Assembly (NCBI RefSeq): GCF_001522545.3
Contig: NC_031768.1
Span: 97,585,781-97,649,780, forward strand
Origin: Parus major
Lineage: Eukaryota > Chordata > Aves > Passeriformes > Paridae
DNA length: 64,000 nt
Direction of reading: 5' to 3'
The notes beneath the pieces were generated by a model that was given only the letters and a program-made list of their open reading frames with translations, ran no database searches and was not told the origin of the DNA. The translations under genes and the position numbers were made by a program. How positions within the stretch are numbered: the first letter of the stretch is position 1; the number at the start of each line of letters is the position of its first letter. Shown here in pieces: positions 11,599-24,821 of this stretch.

Positions 11599-14500
11599 GA
11601 AGAAACAACATAATATGAAAGAGTTCTGGACATGATAGGTTCCTTTGAGGAAAGTAATGGGACAGTGAAGGAGGGACTGCATCTCTCTGGCAGGATAGTC
11701 TCCTGAGCTTCTGCATGTATGGGAAAAAACCCACTGGGTAGTGGGTAAATGTCAAGCTATATGCTTTTAAAATCTTTCATGGTTCTCACTGTTGGTGTCA
11801 TTTTTAATGAGCATCTTGTATTGTGTCAGAAGAAGAAAAGAGAAGAGCTCTCATGCGGCTCAGGATGAGCTAGAAACGAACAGTACTGCAAATAAAGCTA
11901 TTATGGCTGAAAGGTGTTGGTAGAGGTGGTAGGTACATCAGAGAGGAGGCAGCAGATGAGAAGGACTCCTGGCTATAAGCAGCCCCTGACAGCACCCAGC
12001 CACTGCTGTAGCTGCACTGCAGCACAGAGCTGGCTTCTCTCCTGGCTTCGGGGACTGAAGCACTGCGGGAACTCGTCGGTGCAGCAACTGCATATGCACA
12101 ACAACCTCTGTAGAGAAGAGCAATCATCCCCTTGTGCTGCTGTTTGTTGTTTTCCAACTTATGCTAACATTTACTGGTCTCTAGCACTTTATAGTACTGG
12201 CTGGTATTCAGAGCGTTACCGAAACTCCTGCTGCAGTCTTTGGAGTGTTAGGTGTAAAAGGAGAGGAAATGTTTAAAAGTGAGACTGACATGAGGATCTC
12301 CTGCTGATGTGGCAGAGATAAATGACTCAGGTGAGGCACTACATTTTCTCCATAGAAATGTGCACACCCCGGAGGGCCCTGATGGACAGCTGGGTGTGAT
12401 GCTCTTGGCTCTGGAGGTTACCAGCCCACGAGTCACCTGCAGCCGATGGATTTTATTGTCATCATCTCCTACCGCTGCACCCACGCCTGTGAGCAAAATG
12501 ATTCCAGCACAGGGCAGGTCTAGCTGTGCCTAAATTATCAGTGCAGGTATGCTGCAGTGCACTGGGGACCATTACACCAGCATGGCCAAGAATGTGTAAG
12601 GGGATAGCCACTATCAAATTATCTGACTGCTCCTCTGAAGACCAGTGCACACAGTGGAATGGAGTGCTAAATAAAACACTGAGATACTGACTTGTCATGC
12701 ACGCAAAGCATGTGGCCACACAGACCAAAAGTCAGTCAGGTGTGCCTAAATCCCAGGACTCTGCTCAGAAATCCTGGATGCTCTTCTGACACATGGATTA
12801 GCAAACAAAAGGCATCAAAGAAGTCAAAAGTTCAAGTGTGTTTCCACACAGCTCTATATTGTGCTTGTCTGTGCTTTTAATTGGTTTAGTTCATTACTGC
12901 AGCATTTTTACAAAGAAATTATAAATTAGTAGTGAAGGGCATAGAAACTATTTTGATCCAAGATATCCTTTGATTCACTTGTATCCTACAGTGATTACTA
13001 GCTCCTTTGTTCTCCTTATTGCTTATTCTAATATGGATGAGAACACACATATTTTGTTTTTATTCTGACTAGGCCAGATTATCACAGCATTGTCAAAAAG
13101 AAAAGTACTTTAAACAGCATGTGGCTTTTAGTTTCATCACCACTATAGCAAAATAAATGACAGCAATACATCTCATATTTAAAACAGTTCATCATCAAAA
13201 GCCATGTACAGAGAATGGCCTTTCCTGCATACATGATTTTGCACATAGATTTAACCTCTATCCTTTAAAGACCTGGTAGTGTTTTGTGGATGTGATGCCT
13301 TGAAACCTCACTTTTAAGACAATTAAAATATTTGAATGAAGAACTGTGGGACAATACCCTGACTTTTCTTCTCAAGTTACTCTGACTCCTTTGTTTTTTA
13401 GCCAACTGCAAACGCTTCAGGTTGAGAAGACTGGAGAGAGAGACTGGAGATAACAAAACTTATAACTAGCATAGACATTGATGAGCACAAGCAGAAAATT
13501 ATTTTAACAATACTTTCATTAAAAATTTGAGTCAAGACTGCTTTTATCCTGTAAAAAGATACACAGAGCTCTTTGTCAACTTTTTCTTAGTTTCAATCCT
13601 GTGCCTGCTTGCTTGCACTGGAGTTTTTTATGTTACATTTCACAAACTGAAGGTTCTTTTCCAATTTTTCCCCTGTAAATTATTTTCTTGCTTCCAGTAC
13701 TTTAATGCTTTTATCAGTACATTTAATAGTTACAGATTTTTAAATGAAAGATATCAAAATTTCTATTATAAGCATTCACATTTTATCCAATATGTCTGGT
13801 ATAAGTGCAGCTCATATTTCCACAGGTTGCAGTGTATTAATCCTAAATCATCAAGATTAATGGGAAATTCTGTGTTGCTTTCTTCTACTCTTCTTCTATA
13901 TGGACACATTTTACTGCAGAAGGTTTCTGGCAGCTGGTGCTGTCTGTACTACTAACACAAGAGAACTTGATCTTGCCCTTGGCTTTCTTATATGAAGGCT
14001 ATTCAGGCTTTTCTAAATCCAATCTAATTGGCTTTGTTTGTATAACAAGATGGACTTCAAGCTTCTTTATTTAAGAAAAGATACCTATTTATCTTTATTC
14101 AACAATATGGACATAAAGTGAAAGCAGATGGGGTTTATTTCAGACACGTCCAATACCCAGATTGTTTTCAATTGACAAAGGGAGTTTCCTGAAAGCCCAG
14201 AGAGGCTCTGAACCACCACAAAAGGCTGCCTGGGCTAAAGGTAAAAGTGGCCAAGCATCCATGACTGCAGAGCAGTCAGAGCTTCCCAATTCTCACTTCT
14301 ATTAACTATCCCCACTTTGTTTAACAAGTGCTTCATTTTGTATGACCTGCAGCACTTTCTACGAAAAGTACAGATTATAGGCCTAGTTTAAGCTTTTAAG
14401 CTTTTAATTGCCAATAAACAGCTCTTGGCTCATTTGACTTATTGCCACATTAGCAGACTTTGCTTTACTTCCAAGTTTCACCTGAGCTTACCACTGATTC

Positions 14501-17500
14501 ACAACTGCTGTCAACAGGATCACCCTTGATGCAGTGGCTCCTGAGAAATAACCTCGGGCATTTGCAAGCAAGATTTCTGAAGAGCTGAATCAGGATAATT
14601 ATCCAAAGGGCTTAGAGTGTTGCTGAGATCTGAAGACCTGTTTGGGTTGAGGAGGGGACTCCTGTCCACAGTCAGCAGGTCTTTTAAAGATCTACTGCAG
14701 GAGGTCACTAGAGAACCTGGTGAGATCACTGAAATTCAGTGCAGGCAAAAGTTTTGTGTAAATTTTATATTAGAGGAAAATAGCCATGGAAAAATACCGG
14801 TGTCCATCAGTCCACTGATCAGGGAAAAGGTCAGAAAATTATTCATTTGCTCACCAGACCCAAGGGTGAGCCTCAGGTGATGATTTTACTGACAGTAACA
14901 GAAGGACAATATTTTCTAATCTGTGCAATAAAGAATCTAATCCTTTCTCTCTGCTAGTAAAAAATATGAGTTTTTTCACTGTAAGCTTTTGTAAATGTAG
15001 GAAACAGACTAAAATAAAATTGACAGACAGTAAGCACTCTCTGTTTTTCCAACACTACAAAATGCAAACCCTAAAGGACTGTCCACTTCAAAGAAATTAG
15101 AGGCTCTCAAAATATGGTTTATCTCTCCAGAAAGGGGCAAGAATAATTTTGAAATAAAAGCTCATTAATAACTCTGATCTTCATTTCAACTACTCACTTG
15201 TCATTTGGGCAAAATCTCAAAAAGTAAGCACTACTGTTTCTTCATAATAAACATAACCTGCTCTTTTATTAACTTTTGCTGGTTAAAACACAAACTTTTA
15301 AGTTTTGCACCTCTTTTCTGTACTACTTAAAGTACTGTCTGTTAATGCTAACTGTGAACATTCTAGTTGTGTAGTTAGAAGTATGGCTAAAAGCACTTAA
15401 GGTTCTCCTCTTCTTTAGAAAGACCCTATTTGTGCATCTCATCTGATGTAGCTAAATGCTTTAAACTCATTCAGGAGGGCTGTATTTTAAGATTCAGGTT
15501 CCATCTCTCAGACCTTTCTGGACAGTTGTGTGATCCCTCATCTTTTTGTGTGCTTGATTCTCCATTAAAATCTTGGGATTCCTACTGAATGAGGAGGAAA
15601 GGAGGTTACTGGATCTGCTAGCATAGTTTCAGGCAGAGTTTTCTTGCAAAACCTGGAATCAGGGGAGAAGATTTGCAGAAGATGAATGTGTTCTTATGAA
15701 CTTCACTGCACTCACAGATGACTGGCTTTGGTGGCTCCACCTTTTAGTGCCAGAAGCTATTTCTGGTGGCACACCTCCCTTCAGCTCCATGCTCATAAAC
15801 CCTCCTAGTTCAAGCATGGTTTTGGTAAGCTTAGTGTATGAACTCAAGTAATTTCCACCAACTTGAAAGAAACTTGAAACTACTGAGACAGTGAGGAAGG
15901 GTTTTCCAACTATTGGCTTATGGGCCACATATTTATTTCTTCTGTAGAGTCCAACCTAAAATATACCTTCATCACCTTACACTGTGTTGGAGTGAATGAA
16001 GATGAAGAAGGACATTATTCAGAGCCAGAGTTTTGTTTGGGTTTTTCTTTAACTGAAAAAACATTTGATACTCAAGGGAAAAAAAAACCACTAGTCAGGA
16101 CTGACTACTTTATATCATTTTAGGGAGTTAAGGTGTTAATTTATGCTACTGTCACTACATGTAAATTTGCCTTGTATTCATATACATATTCTTCTTATAT
16201 CAAATTATGAGACCAGCTGTTCTCTTCCTAAAATCCACTTTGCCTCATTATATGAGTAGCACCTACCTTACTTCACGAGGTAGTTGCTACTAATATACCA
16301 TATCAGCAAGGTCTCCTTTGGGTCTTCAGTCTGTCTCTGTCTCTCCATCATCCCCTGTGGCTTTGCAGCATAGAGGCATCTCTGAAAAGGGATGGGGAGC
16401 AGCTCTCTAGATCCCCAAAACACATCCTTGTTTTTATCACCAAATTGAAAAATCTGGTCACTAAATTAAACATTTATTCCAGGAAACATTCAGGCAGCCT
16501 CTGCTGTGTCAAAATCCAAAGATATCCCTCCTCTTCCCTGCTCTGAATAGAACACAAATAAAGATGGTGGGCTGCTCCTAACAGATCTGTCCCTGCCCCT
16601 CAGCAGCCTGCTTCACCAGAGCTATAAATGTGAAAAACGATCCTCTGAGTGACTTCATACAGTAGGGTTGGGGAGAAACAGATGTATTCCTAACATGCAG
16701 GCACTAGGTAAAACCACTTTCACCAACTTCACCATTTTGCATTATACATTTATAGTAAAAGTCCTAAAGAACACCCGAGAAGTTGCCTGTCTTTCTGGTG
16801 AGCTGTGTTTCATCAATAAGCAGAGATCTATCTCTCTTCCACTCAAAATGTTCTTGGGAAGTAGAGCCATGCCTGAGGCCATTTAGTAAGTATCCTGCAG
16901 CCTTAAGTTTTTGCAGTGGTGAACTTTGAAATCAAGATCTCATGCTTTTAAAAAGAGCTGTAATTTCTGTATTAAGTCACGACCATTTCAGCACAGAAAT
17001 CCTAAGTTTGGTTAGTCTTTATCTGAATTTCCCACTAATTTTCACAGTATTGGTCCAGCCCTCATGTTTCAAGCTGAGCTTTGTTCTGAGGTTTAAGCAA
17101 TACCTGCCCTAAGAAGGCTGGAGTTGGAGGCCTGGTCTACTGAACATGAGCAAAAGTGTCATAGTACTACTCAAGATGCTTTTATTTTCCTTATGCATTT
17201 CAGCAGCAGAAAGAGATTACCAAGAGGAAAATTTCATTTTTTTCCTGTGGCAAGTGCTAGACAGTGGCATCAACATACTCTTTAAGCCAGTGAGTCAGAT
17301 GGGTGCACTGCTGGAGATCCCTACAGAATCTTCTTACCATTTCATTTCAAGTGGCCTTTTTTTTAAAATAGTTACTTTTTAATGAGAAACAGTGTGTAAC
17401 ATTGTTAAGCTTGATTAGGCAAATTTAATTGGCTAGAGTTAATGTATTTGTGCAAAAGAAGTACTCAGCTTAAGCGTGATCCTTAATCTTTCAGTAATTT

Positions 17501-20500
17501 AGAATAATTTAAATAACCACAAATTATTTAACTTATAATAGAATGTTTTTCAAGTAACTTCTGTTGTTTCTTCCACTGTCTTTAAACATTGCATACTTCC
17601 ATTCCTGGCATTGGTGCTCCTCAGTGTCCCTGTCTCAGACACAGCCATCCTCTGCTTGATGGTTTGGGCTCCTCTGCTGTATACTTTGGTATCAAGAACA
17701 AGTTTTATGACTATTTGGCATTCTCTAGTTGAAAGTTTTACCATTCTGGATTACAGACACCAGATGTAATTAGTTTCTCAGCACACCATCAGTGCTTGCT
17801 CTGATATTTATCTCCTTCATCTCCCTGTTCATTAAGCTGCTGCATTCCCAGAGCTCCTTCCACCACAGGGGTCTGCAAGAACATGGAAATCAGAGCAATT
17901 GAACCTTATACCATAGAGCTACATCAGTATAGCAGATTTCCTTGGGAACTATTTCTAATCATCACTTTCACTCCAGGAATTTATCTTCCTTTTTCCTAAA
18001 TTCACCCTGCCTCATTTTTGGTTTGGCAATGCTCAGCAGAGAAGTGGCAATACAGCAGGACACTCAACATTTAAATAGTCAGCTACAAACATCTACAAAA
18101 GAACAATCCTCCTTAAAAGCAATTGTTTGCTTGATTGTTATTTCATACTTCCATCCTAGCTGTTATGACACACCTCAATACATATCTGCTCTGGCTACTC
18201 AACTCTAATTATTTCCTCTCAACAAATAACACTCCTTTCTCTGTTCATGGTTCTCCTATTTTTAATAGTGTGTTAATTCTCACTTAATGGGTAAAGGTAA
18301 ATGCCTTCTGATGCCTGTGATTTAATTTTCTATTGTACTTTGTCAAATGAACACTTTAGTCAGTAAAGTTAAAACTCGTATTATTTGAAGCATGTGGTGT
18401 GGATACTAAAGAACAAAGAGCTGACTGAAAAAATGTATCTCTGCTTCAAGGTATTCTGTATTGTTCATCCATAATCACAGCCTAATTGAAACCAAATTGA
18501 AAAAAATATCTAAGCAGAATTTTGTTTTTCTGTTGTTTGAATGCTCTGTCCATGCCTATTGGTTTTCAGAATCCCTCTCTAGTACTGGGACTAAAAAAGC
18601 CAAAGCTGACTGTTGCAAGGGGCTGAAGAGTTCAGTTTTCTAGATGTGTACCCCTGCCTACAAAACAGAGCACAAGCAGGGCATTGCCAAAGGGCAGAAG
18701 TCTTCTGAATTTCCCCTTACAAACAACACAGTTTTAATATCAACAGTGTTTGGTATTTATTTTCCTTGCTTTTACAATTAAATAAGGATTAAGCAGTACC
18801 AATGCACTTTTACTGAGCAGAGTGACACCCAGGTTATTACACAATCCACCATTACTGGTATGTCTTCTGTGCTCCCATTGTTTTCCACCTGTTTCCTGCA
18901 GATGATGGGGAAAAATGTGTTCTACACCATGTTCATCATAAAAAACCCCTCCAGGCATCCAATTCAGCATAAGCTATCATAGACACAGTGCACAAAACAT
19001 CCAGTTCTCCTTTCCCATTTATATCCTCTCCTGTGGTATATTTTTAAATGTACCTGTGCATTACATAGAGACATCTAATCCTATTATTTCTGCACTGTTT
19101 CATTAGTGTATGAAATAAAACTCCCAGGCATTATGCTGGTCATCCCTATCTTTGTGTAAATGAACCACCTTTCGAAGCAACAGTGCATAAGTTGCTCTAA
19201 ATGAGGTTGAAGAAGTCTCCTAACTGCAATATACAGTGTCATTATTGCTTCATTCTCTACCAAGAACACCTTTGGCCAGTTCTAGAATTGTCTATAATAG
19301 CCTTTGTTAGAGCCAAGCTTTTGTCTCTTTATGCCATAATAGGCTGAGACTACCAGCTTACATTATCCCCTATCACAAGTACAAGACCTTGCCTTTTGTG
19401 CTGTGAATTTTTTTCCATTTTTACTATATCAATTTCTTGCAAGATATTCAACTTCTGGTTTCTATTAAAGATGCCCCCAAGCTTTGTCTTAGTGCATTTT
19501 ATTACCATGCTCTTAGTACTTTTGCCTATCTTATTCATTATACATATTTACTAAAGGTCCCATGACAGATCTTTGCTAAACATAATTAGTTAAATCCCTC
19601 TGAAATTTCTAACAGTCTCTATTTTTTCCTCATTAGTAAGGATTGCTTATTTAACTCTTCTACCAATTTCTATCTTCTTCTGCTCCACATCATTTTGATT
19701 TCTTTGATTTGTCTTCTTGCATGCTGACAACTGCCCTGTGCTTGCAATAACCCATATTCACTCCTTTGCTACTGCAGCACAAAAGTGGCCTGAAAAACCT
19801 TCCTTTCAAATATTCAGCTTTACCACCTCACTTCTTACCCAGCTTGGAAAGACAGTGGGTTATTTGGTAAGATTTAGGGGGTTACTGTTTCTTTAGAAAG
19901 AATTTAAGACTTTTCTTTTGATAACAACACTCAAATTTATGGTAGAATTTCTCTCTAAAACAATATTTGTATGTTACATTCTTATCATACAAGACTTCAC
20001 AAAATAAGTGCTTTGTAAAAGGGTCTTGGATGCCTGTGAAGAAAAACCTCCATGCAACTCAGTAACATCAAGGTGCTATAAAAAATCAAACCCTCCAAGT
20101 AAGGATTACATGTTTCCCAAGAGGAATAAAGAACATCCAATAATTCATTTTCAAACAGAACAATAAACTGGTTTGTGTCCTGTTTAGAGAGTTAATAGGA
20201 ACTCAATAAATCTTAAAACTTCTGATGTGAATCATTATTTCAGTCTTTTAAGCAAAGTATTCAGAGGAAAAACATCTTTGTATTCCTGTTGGGGTCACTG
20301 CATGGCCTATTGTCTGGAACTATAATGCTTTCCATAGTCAAAGGCTATATGAGGGTTACTGCCAGGCTGCTCTTCCATTCACCTTCTTCTTTGTGTCTTT
20401 AGTTATGCACTACCTTACAAACCAGTATAAATCAGTTTAAAAGCTGCTTTTAAAGAATAAATAGTTCTTTATTTATTCTGTCAGTCCAATAAATTTCACA

Positions 20501-23272
20501 CTTTGTCAAAGCAAGTGATGCTCAGTCAATCAAATTATGTAAGTGCATATGTTAGTGTACAGTTTTGAATTCTTCGTCTTATTAAAACTACAATACAAGT
20601 TGTTTTCTGGTATCAAATATTTGGTTATTGTCAAGAATTTTTCCTTTAAATCTCCTGTAATCCCAACCTGCAGCATGAGTTATCTTGCCTACTTCCATTG
20701 ACTGTGGTAAAGCTTTATGTACAGCTGGTTCTCATTATAAGATCAGTTCTAGATATGTCTCAGACAAATAGACATGATGCAGACACTTGTTAAGCAAAAC
20801 AGTACTCTGAACTATTGAAGTGTGGCACACAAACCAAATGAGTCTTACTGAAGATCTGTCTCAGGTTTATCAGGATACCACAAATGCAGATTCCATTTTA
20901 GAACATCATGCTGTGATTTTTAACCTCCTTTTCAAACCTGTGTCTTTGTAGCCTGTGATTAATGGAAATAGCCACCTTTGAGCAACAAATTCCTTGTTCT
21001 TGACATGAAACATACCATGTGTACATTTGAACTATTCAATAGAAGTGGGTTTTTCATAAATCTATCACAATTATATATTCAGCATTTTATATGAAGGAAT
21101 GAACGTGGAGCCACGTGCATCCAACAGAAAGCATGAAAAAAGAGCAGAAGTCTTACTCTTGTTGGCAGACCCATTTCAATGTTTACTGGATTTCTAATCA
21201 CTATATGGTGGAAATGACTAAGTGACCATCCTGCCTCCTATTCTGTAACTCTTTCCTCTGAGGGTCACAGCAGGCTGGGGTCCCTGCCAGATATATTAAC
21301 TCTAACACAACCAGAACTGAGACTGCTCTGCCTGCTCTCTGTGCCTTGGATGACCACACAGCAGCAAAGGGTGCACTTTCTCACTCTTCCTGCCACAGGC
21401 TGCAGATGGAACTTCCTTCTATCTCTGGCTCGTCCTGTCTTCCTCCCTTGTAACCCTGGGCACCACTCTGGGAAAACATTACTGATGGTCTCTGCCAGGT
21501 TTGTTCTCCCTGCCTGGCATGCCATGCACACCTATGTACTTTGTGCACAAATATTGCAGTTTCTGGGTTGAATATCTTACTGCAAATCATGCAGTCTGTG
21601 TGTGATAAACACTGGAGGTTTCCATTTTCAGTTCTTTTGTCCTCCTCACTCCCAGGACAGCTCTTCTATTTATTGTTGCTTTTCTTGGTTTACAATGCGC
21701 CCCAGAAAACCTGTTCAGCTAGTTTTTCAGTTTCTTTGATTGATTAACTTTTCTGTTACTAAGCCAGGATCAAGCCTGCTTTCCTTTCTTTCTGGCAGTA
21801 CTATTCTGTCTTCTTGTGCTAAACTTTACAATGGGATCAGTCATACTCGAATGAACCAGAGAACAATGGTGGAATATGCATTGTTTGGTGGTCTGACACC
21901 TGACCATTACTTCTTTTTTACATCCATCTCCCTAGAATCATGAATGTTTTCCTAGAACAATGACTTTAGTATTCAATTTGAAATAAGTGGCTATGCCTCT
22001 TTGCAGAACATAGATCTTTATTTTTTTGTGGCAACCTTAACATCTCACCTTAGAACTAGTCTGATTTTCTCTTTTGCTGTAGCCCACAGCTTTTATGCTG
22101 AGCATTGAAGGACAATAATTGGAAAATTCTGGAAACCTGGATGATACTAGAACATTCCATAGGCATCCTGACTCCTTATCTTTTGTTTTTTTCTTTCCAG
22201 GCCGTGCTGCTCTCCAGGTCAGAGGGGAGAGGTGGGGAGAGACTTGGGTCCATGCCACAGCCCAGGGATTCTGCCCTGACACTAACAAGTGACAGGGAAA
22301 ACTGCAGCCAAAGTTAGGATCAAAGCACGAAGACAAGCAGTGTGGAGAGCTCTCTGAGCTCCTTTGCCTGCAGATCCTGGCAGTCCTTTTTTCCCAGAAG
22401 ATTTGGCTTGGACAGGAGGATCCACAATTTAAATTCCATCATCTCTTCCATTTCAGTGTTTCTAGACACTGATGTTCCCCAAAGATGCTCAGCTACCTAC
22501 TCCCATTAATAGTCAGTCTTCATTAATTTTTCTTATAGATTTCTCACCGCCCTCTGAGCTATGTTAAGTTGTTACTCACATGCAACAATGTTTATACTGA
22601 AGGATTTTGGTTTAGTTTTGCTAATGGCATAAAATCAAGGACAACTTTTTTTTTTCCCCTGTACAGCTTTTAGGGCTGTTAGCAGCTTTCAAGTGCTCCA
22701 GGTATGTCATTTTCAAGAGTTAAAATTGGGCAATTTAACTTTGACAAAAATTCCTCTTTTGTATCCTGAAGTTTAAAATGTTTGCCCTCTCCTCAATCCT
22801 GCTCTTTAATACATGGTCAATTTGTTTCGCTTTTGTGTTACTTACATGCACAAAGCTCTATTCTTAACCTTTCCCAGAATTTGCCTACACAAACAGTCAC
22901 ATTTAAATTTCATAGCTCCATGGTATGGGAGGGCAATGAATGTTAAACTTCCAGTTTAACCTCTGTTACAGCATTATGTCATATTTTTGTGACATTTTTT
23001 TGGGCATTAAAGCATACAATTTTCTCCTCTCACTGCAGCAGCAGCAACAGTCATTTTTTTGCTCTTATTAAGTAACAGAAAAGCCAAACCATATGGTTCT
23101 TCTATTACTTGTAGAGATGCAAGAATACAGGAAAAAATAATCTGTTTTTTCATGCCCTTCAGGGAAGGGAAATACAAATTTTTTCTGATATTTATTTTGT
23201 GGTGAAACTGTGGATTATTGGAATATTCTCTCAAAATATACTGGAAATATTAAGTTTCAAAAGCCTACAAGT
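11599..23272. other. Non-coding stretch with GC-richer island (11.9-12.6 kb) and pyrimidine-rich block (19.3-19.8 kb)
   Basis: The 11890-12560 interval is GC-richer, with overlapping open frames on both strands (the longest 120 codons, plus). None reads as a known protein. Around 19260-19760 the plus strand is markedly T/C-rich with A-rich open frames opposite. That asymmetry suggests an old degraded insertion, though I cannot assign a family. The rest is AT-rich sequence with no gene seen. Confidence 0.5.
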
Positions 23273-23299
23273 AAAAAAAAAAATAAAAAAATAAAAAAA
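23273..23299. repeat. A-rich (AAAAAAAT)n-like repeat
   Basis: Runs of 7-11 A separated by single Ts. A similar A-rich pattern recurs at 52023-52047. It is either a simple repeat or the tail of an old retroposed copy. No upstream gene-like sequence supports the second reading. Confidence 0.85.
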
Positions 23300-24784
23300 C
23301 ATAATGAACATGATAAATCCAAGTTTCAACTAGTTCAGGTGTGACCAAAAGAGAATTTGAATACTGCTCATTCATTACAGCACAGCCCCAGAATTTTCAA
23401 CAAAATTTAAGTATTTGCTGATACTTCCTGTTAATCTTTAATACAGTGCTGTGCAAACTAGATCACAATATGCCTAACATGTCTTGATCATTTAATAGCC
23501 TTTATCTCTGAAAGGATTATTTTTGTCATGTGCATGCCCATTCTGCTGATACTTTCATACCATTTCTAGGTCCTACAATAATGACCTCTCCTTGTCTAAC
23601 AGCCAAAAGTATCAATAACTCATCCTCCACCCCCTCAACATTTTTTCTCCATTTCTTTAAAGATCAAAACACTCAAAACCAGCAAACCACACATTAGGTA
23701 TCTTGGCATTCGGTATTGCTCCTTCTTTGGTATCCACTTAATGACACACTGTATTTGTCACTACAACAAAGCAAGTTTAGGGTATTTATTTCAGAAATCT
23801 GATTTTTTTGCATGTGAAATATATCTAATTAGCTGTAGTATTTAGAGAGTCTTAAGTTGTTATTGCACAAGTTTTCTCCAAGATCTTTCTCCCTGTTCCA
23901 GCAAAATTCTTTTAGTGCTTCTGGACTTCTGGAGACTTTCTGAAGTTCAGGTAATGGATCCGTCATGATCCATCTAAGGGACTACAATAGGCACACCAAA
24001 GCTTTCTTACTTACAGGCTTGCCACTTTCCATGTTTGCACAATAAATTAGAATACTTGCACGAGCATTGTTGCAATTCTGCAACATTTCAACTCTGAGTA
24101 ACTCAGAGAGTATTTCCACATTTAGCTTTGGCTCAATGGCTGCAATGCCACAGTCATTTTGTTGCCTTTTTTGCTCCTGTGCTGGGCATGCAGAGGTTAT
24201 CTTCCACACCCTCTCACCAGCCCCATCCCATCAGCTGCTTTGCTTCTCTGTAGAGATTCTTCACATCTGGAGAGAGACTGAGTCACACACGATGTTTGAA
24301 GGTAGTGTATGCAGCCAGCTAATTCCTGGCTCTTTGCTAGTGCCCCAAGGTAGACACCTAGGATGTTGGGTGCAAACTTTTCTGATGTGTGTTTTTCAAG
24401 CTTACAGTGCAAAGTGAATGCAGAACTTGGTGTTCTCCTTGGCTCTGAGAGTGGAACCAAACCCTCACAGGACACAGACATCACATACTGTGTGAATGCA
24501 TTGACTTCACAAAGTCACCAGCAAGATGCCATGCCCCAAAACTGGGGACAACCCCAGCTGAATATGGGATTAAAAAACCAAGAAGAGGACAGCACACAAT
24601 GCTGACAGGTAGAAAACATCAAGGGAAAGAACACAATAAAATAAAAGGCAGGTTTTAGACAAATATCCTGATAGCCTTAGTGTGCAAACTAGGTTTTGAC
24701 ACATACTGGAGGCCAAAATATGCTCAAAAGGAAGAGCATGTAATGATGTATTTTTTCAGTTACAAAAGTAATAGTTACACTGGG

Positions 24785-24821
24785 AAAAAAATAAAACAAA
24801 ACAAAATAAAACAAACAAAAA
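24785..24821. repeat. A-rich (TAAAACAAAA)n-like simple repeat
   Basis: A 37-base stretch made of A runs broken by single T or C, followed by CCCCC. It is low-complexity sequence, possibly a degraded A-rich retroposon tail. Confidence 0.85.

Noticed and set aside
11914..12276. 120-codon frame in the 12 kb GC-richer island
   Set aside because: The opposite strand is equally open, the composition is Ser/Cys-rich without motif, and no promoter or CpG island of normal strength is visible.
13527..13955. 142-codon Phe/Leu/Tyr/Cys-rich plus-strand frame resembling a membrane protein
   Set aside because: T-rich DNA encodes hydrophobic residues by default. There is no clear signal peptide, topology or known family.
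20450..20485. 9-bp inverted repeat (AGAATAAAT/ATTTATTCT)
   Set aside because: Short A/T-only palindromes are expected by chance in AT-rich DNA.
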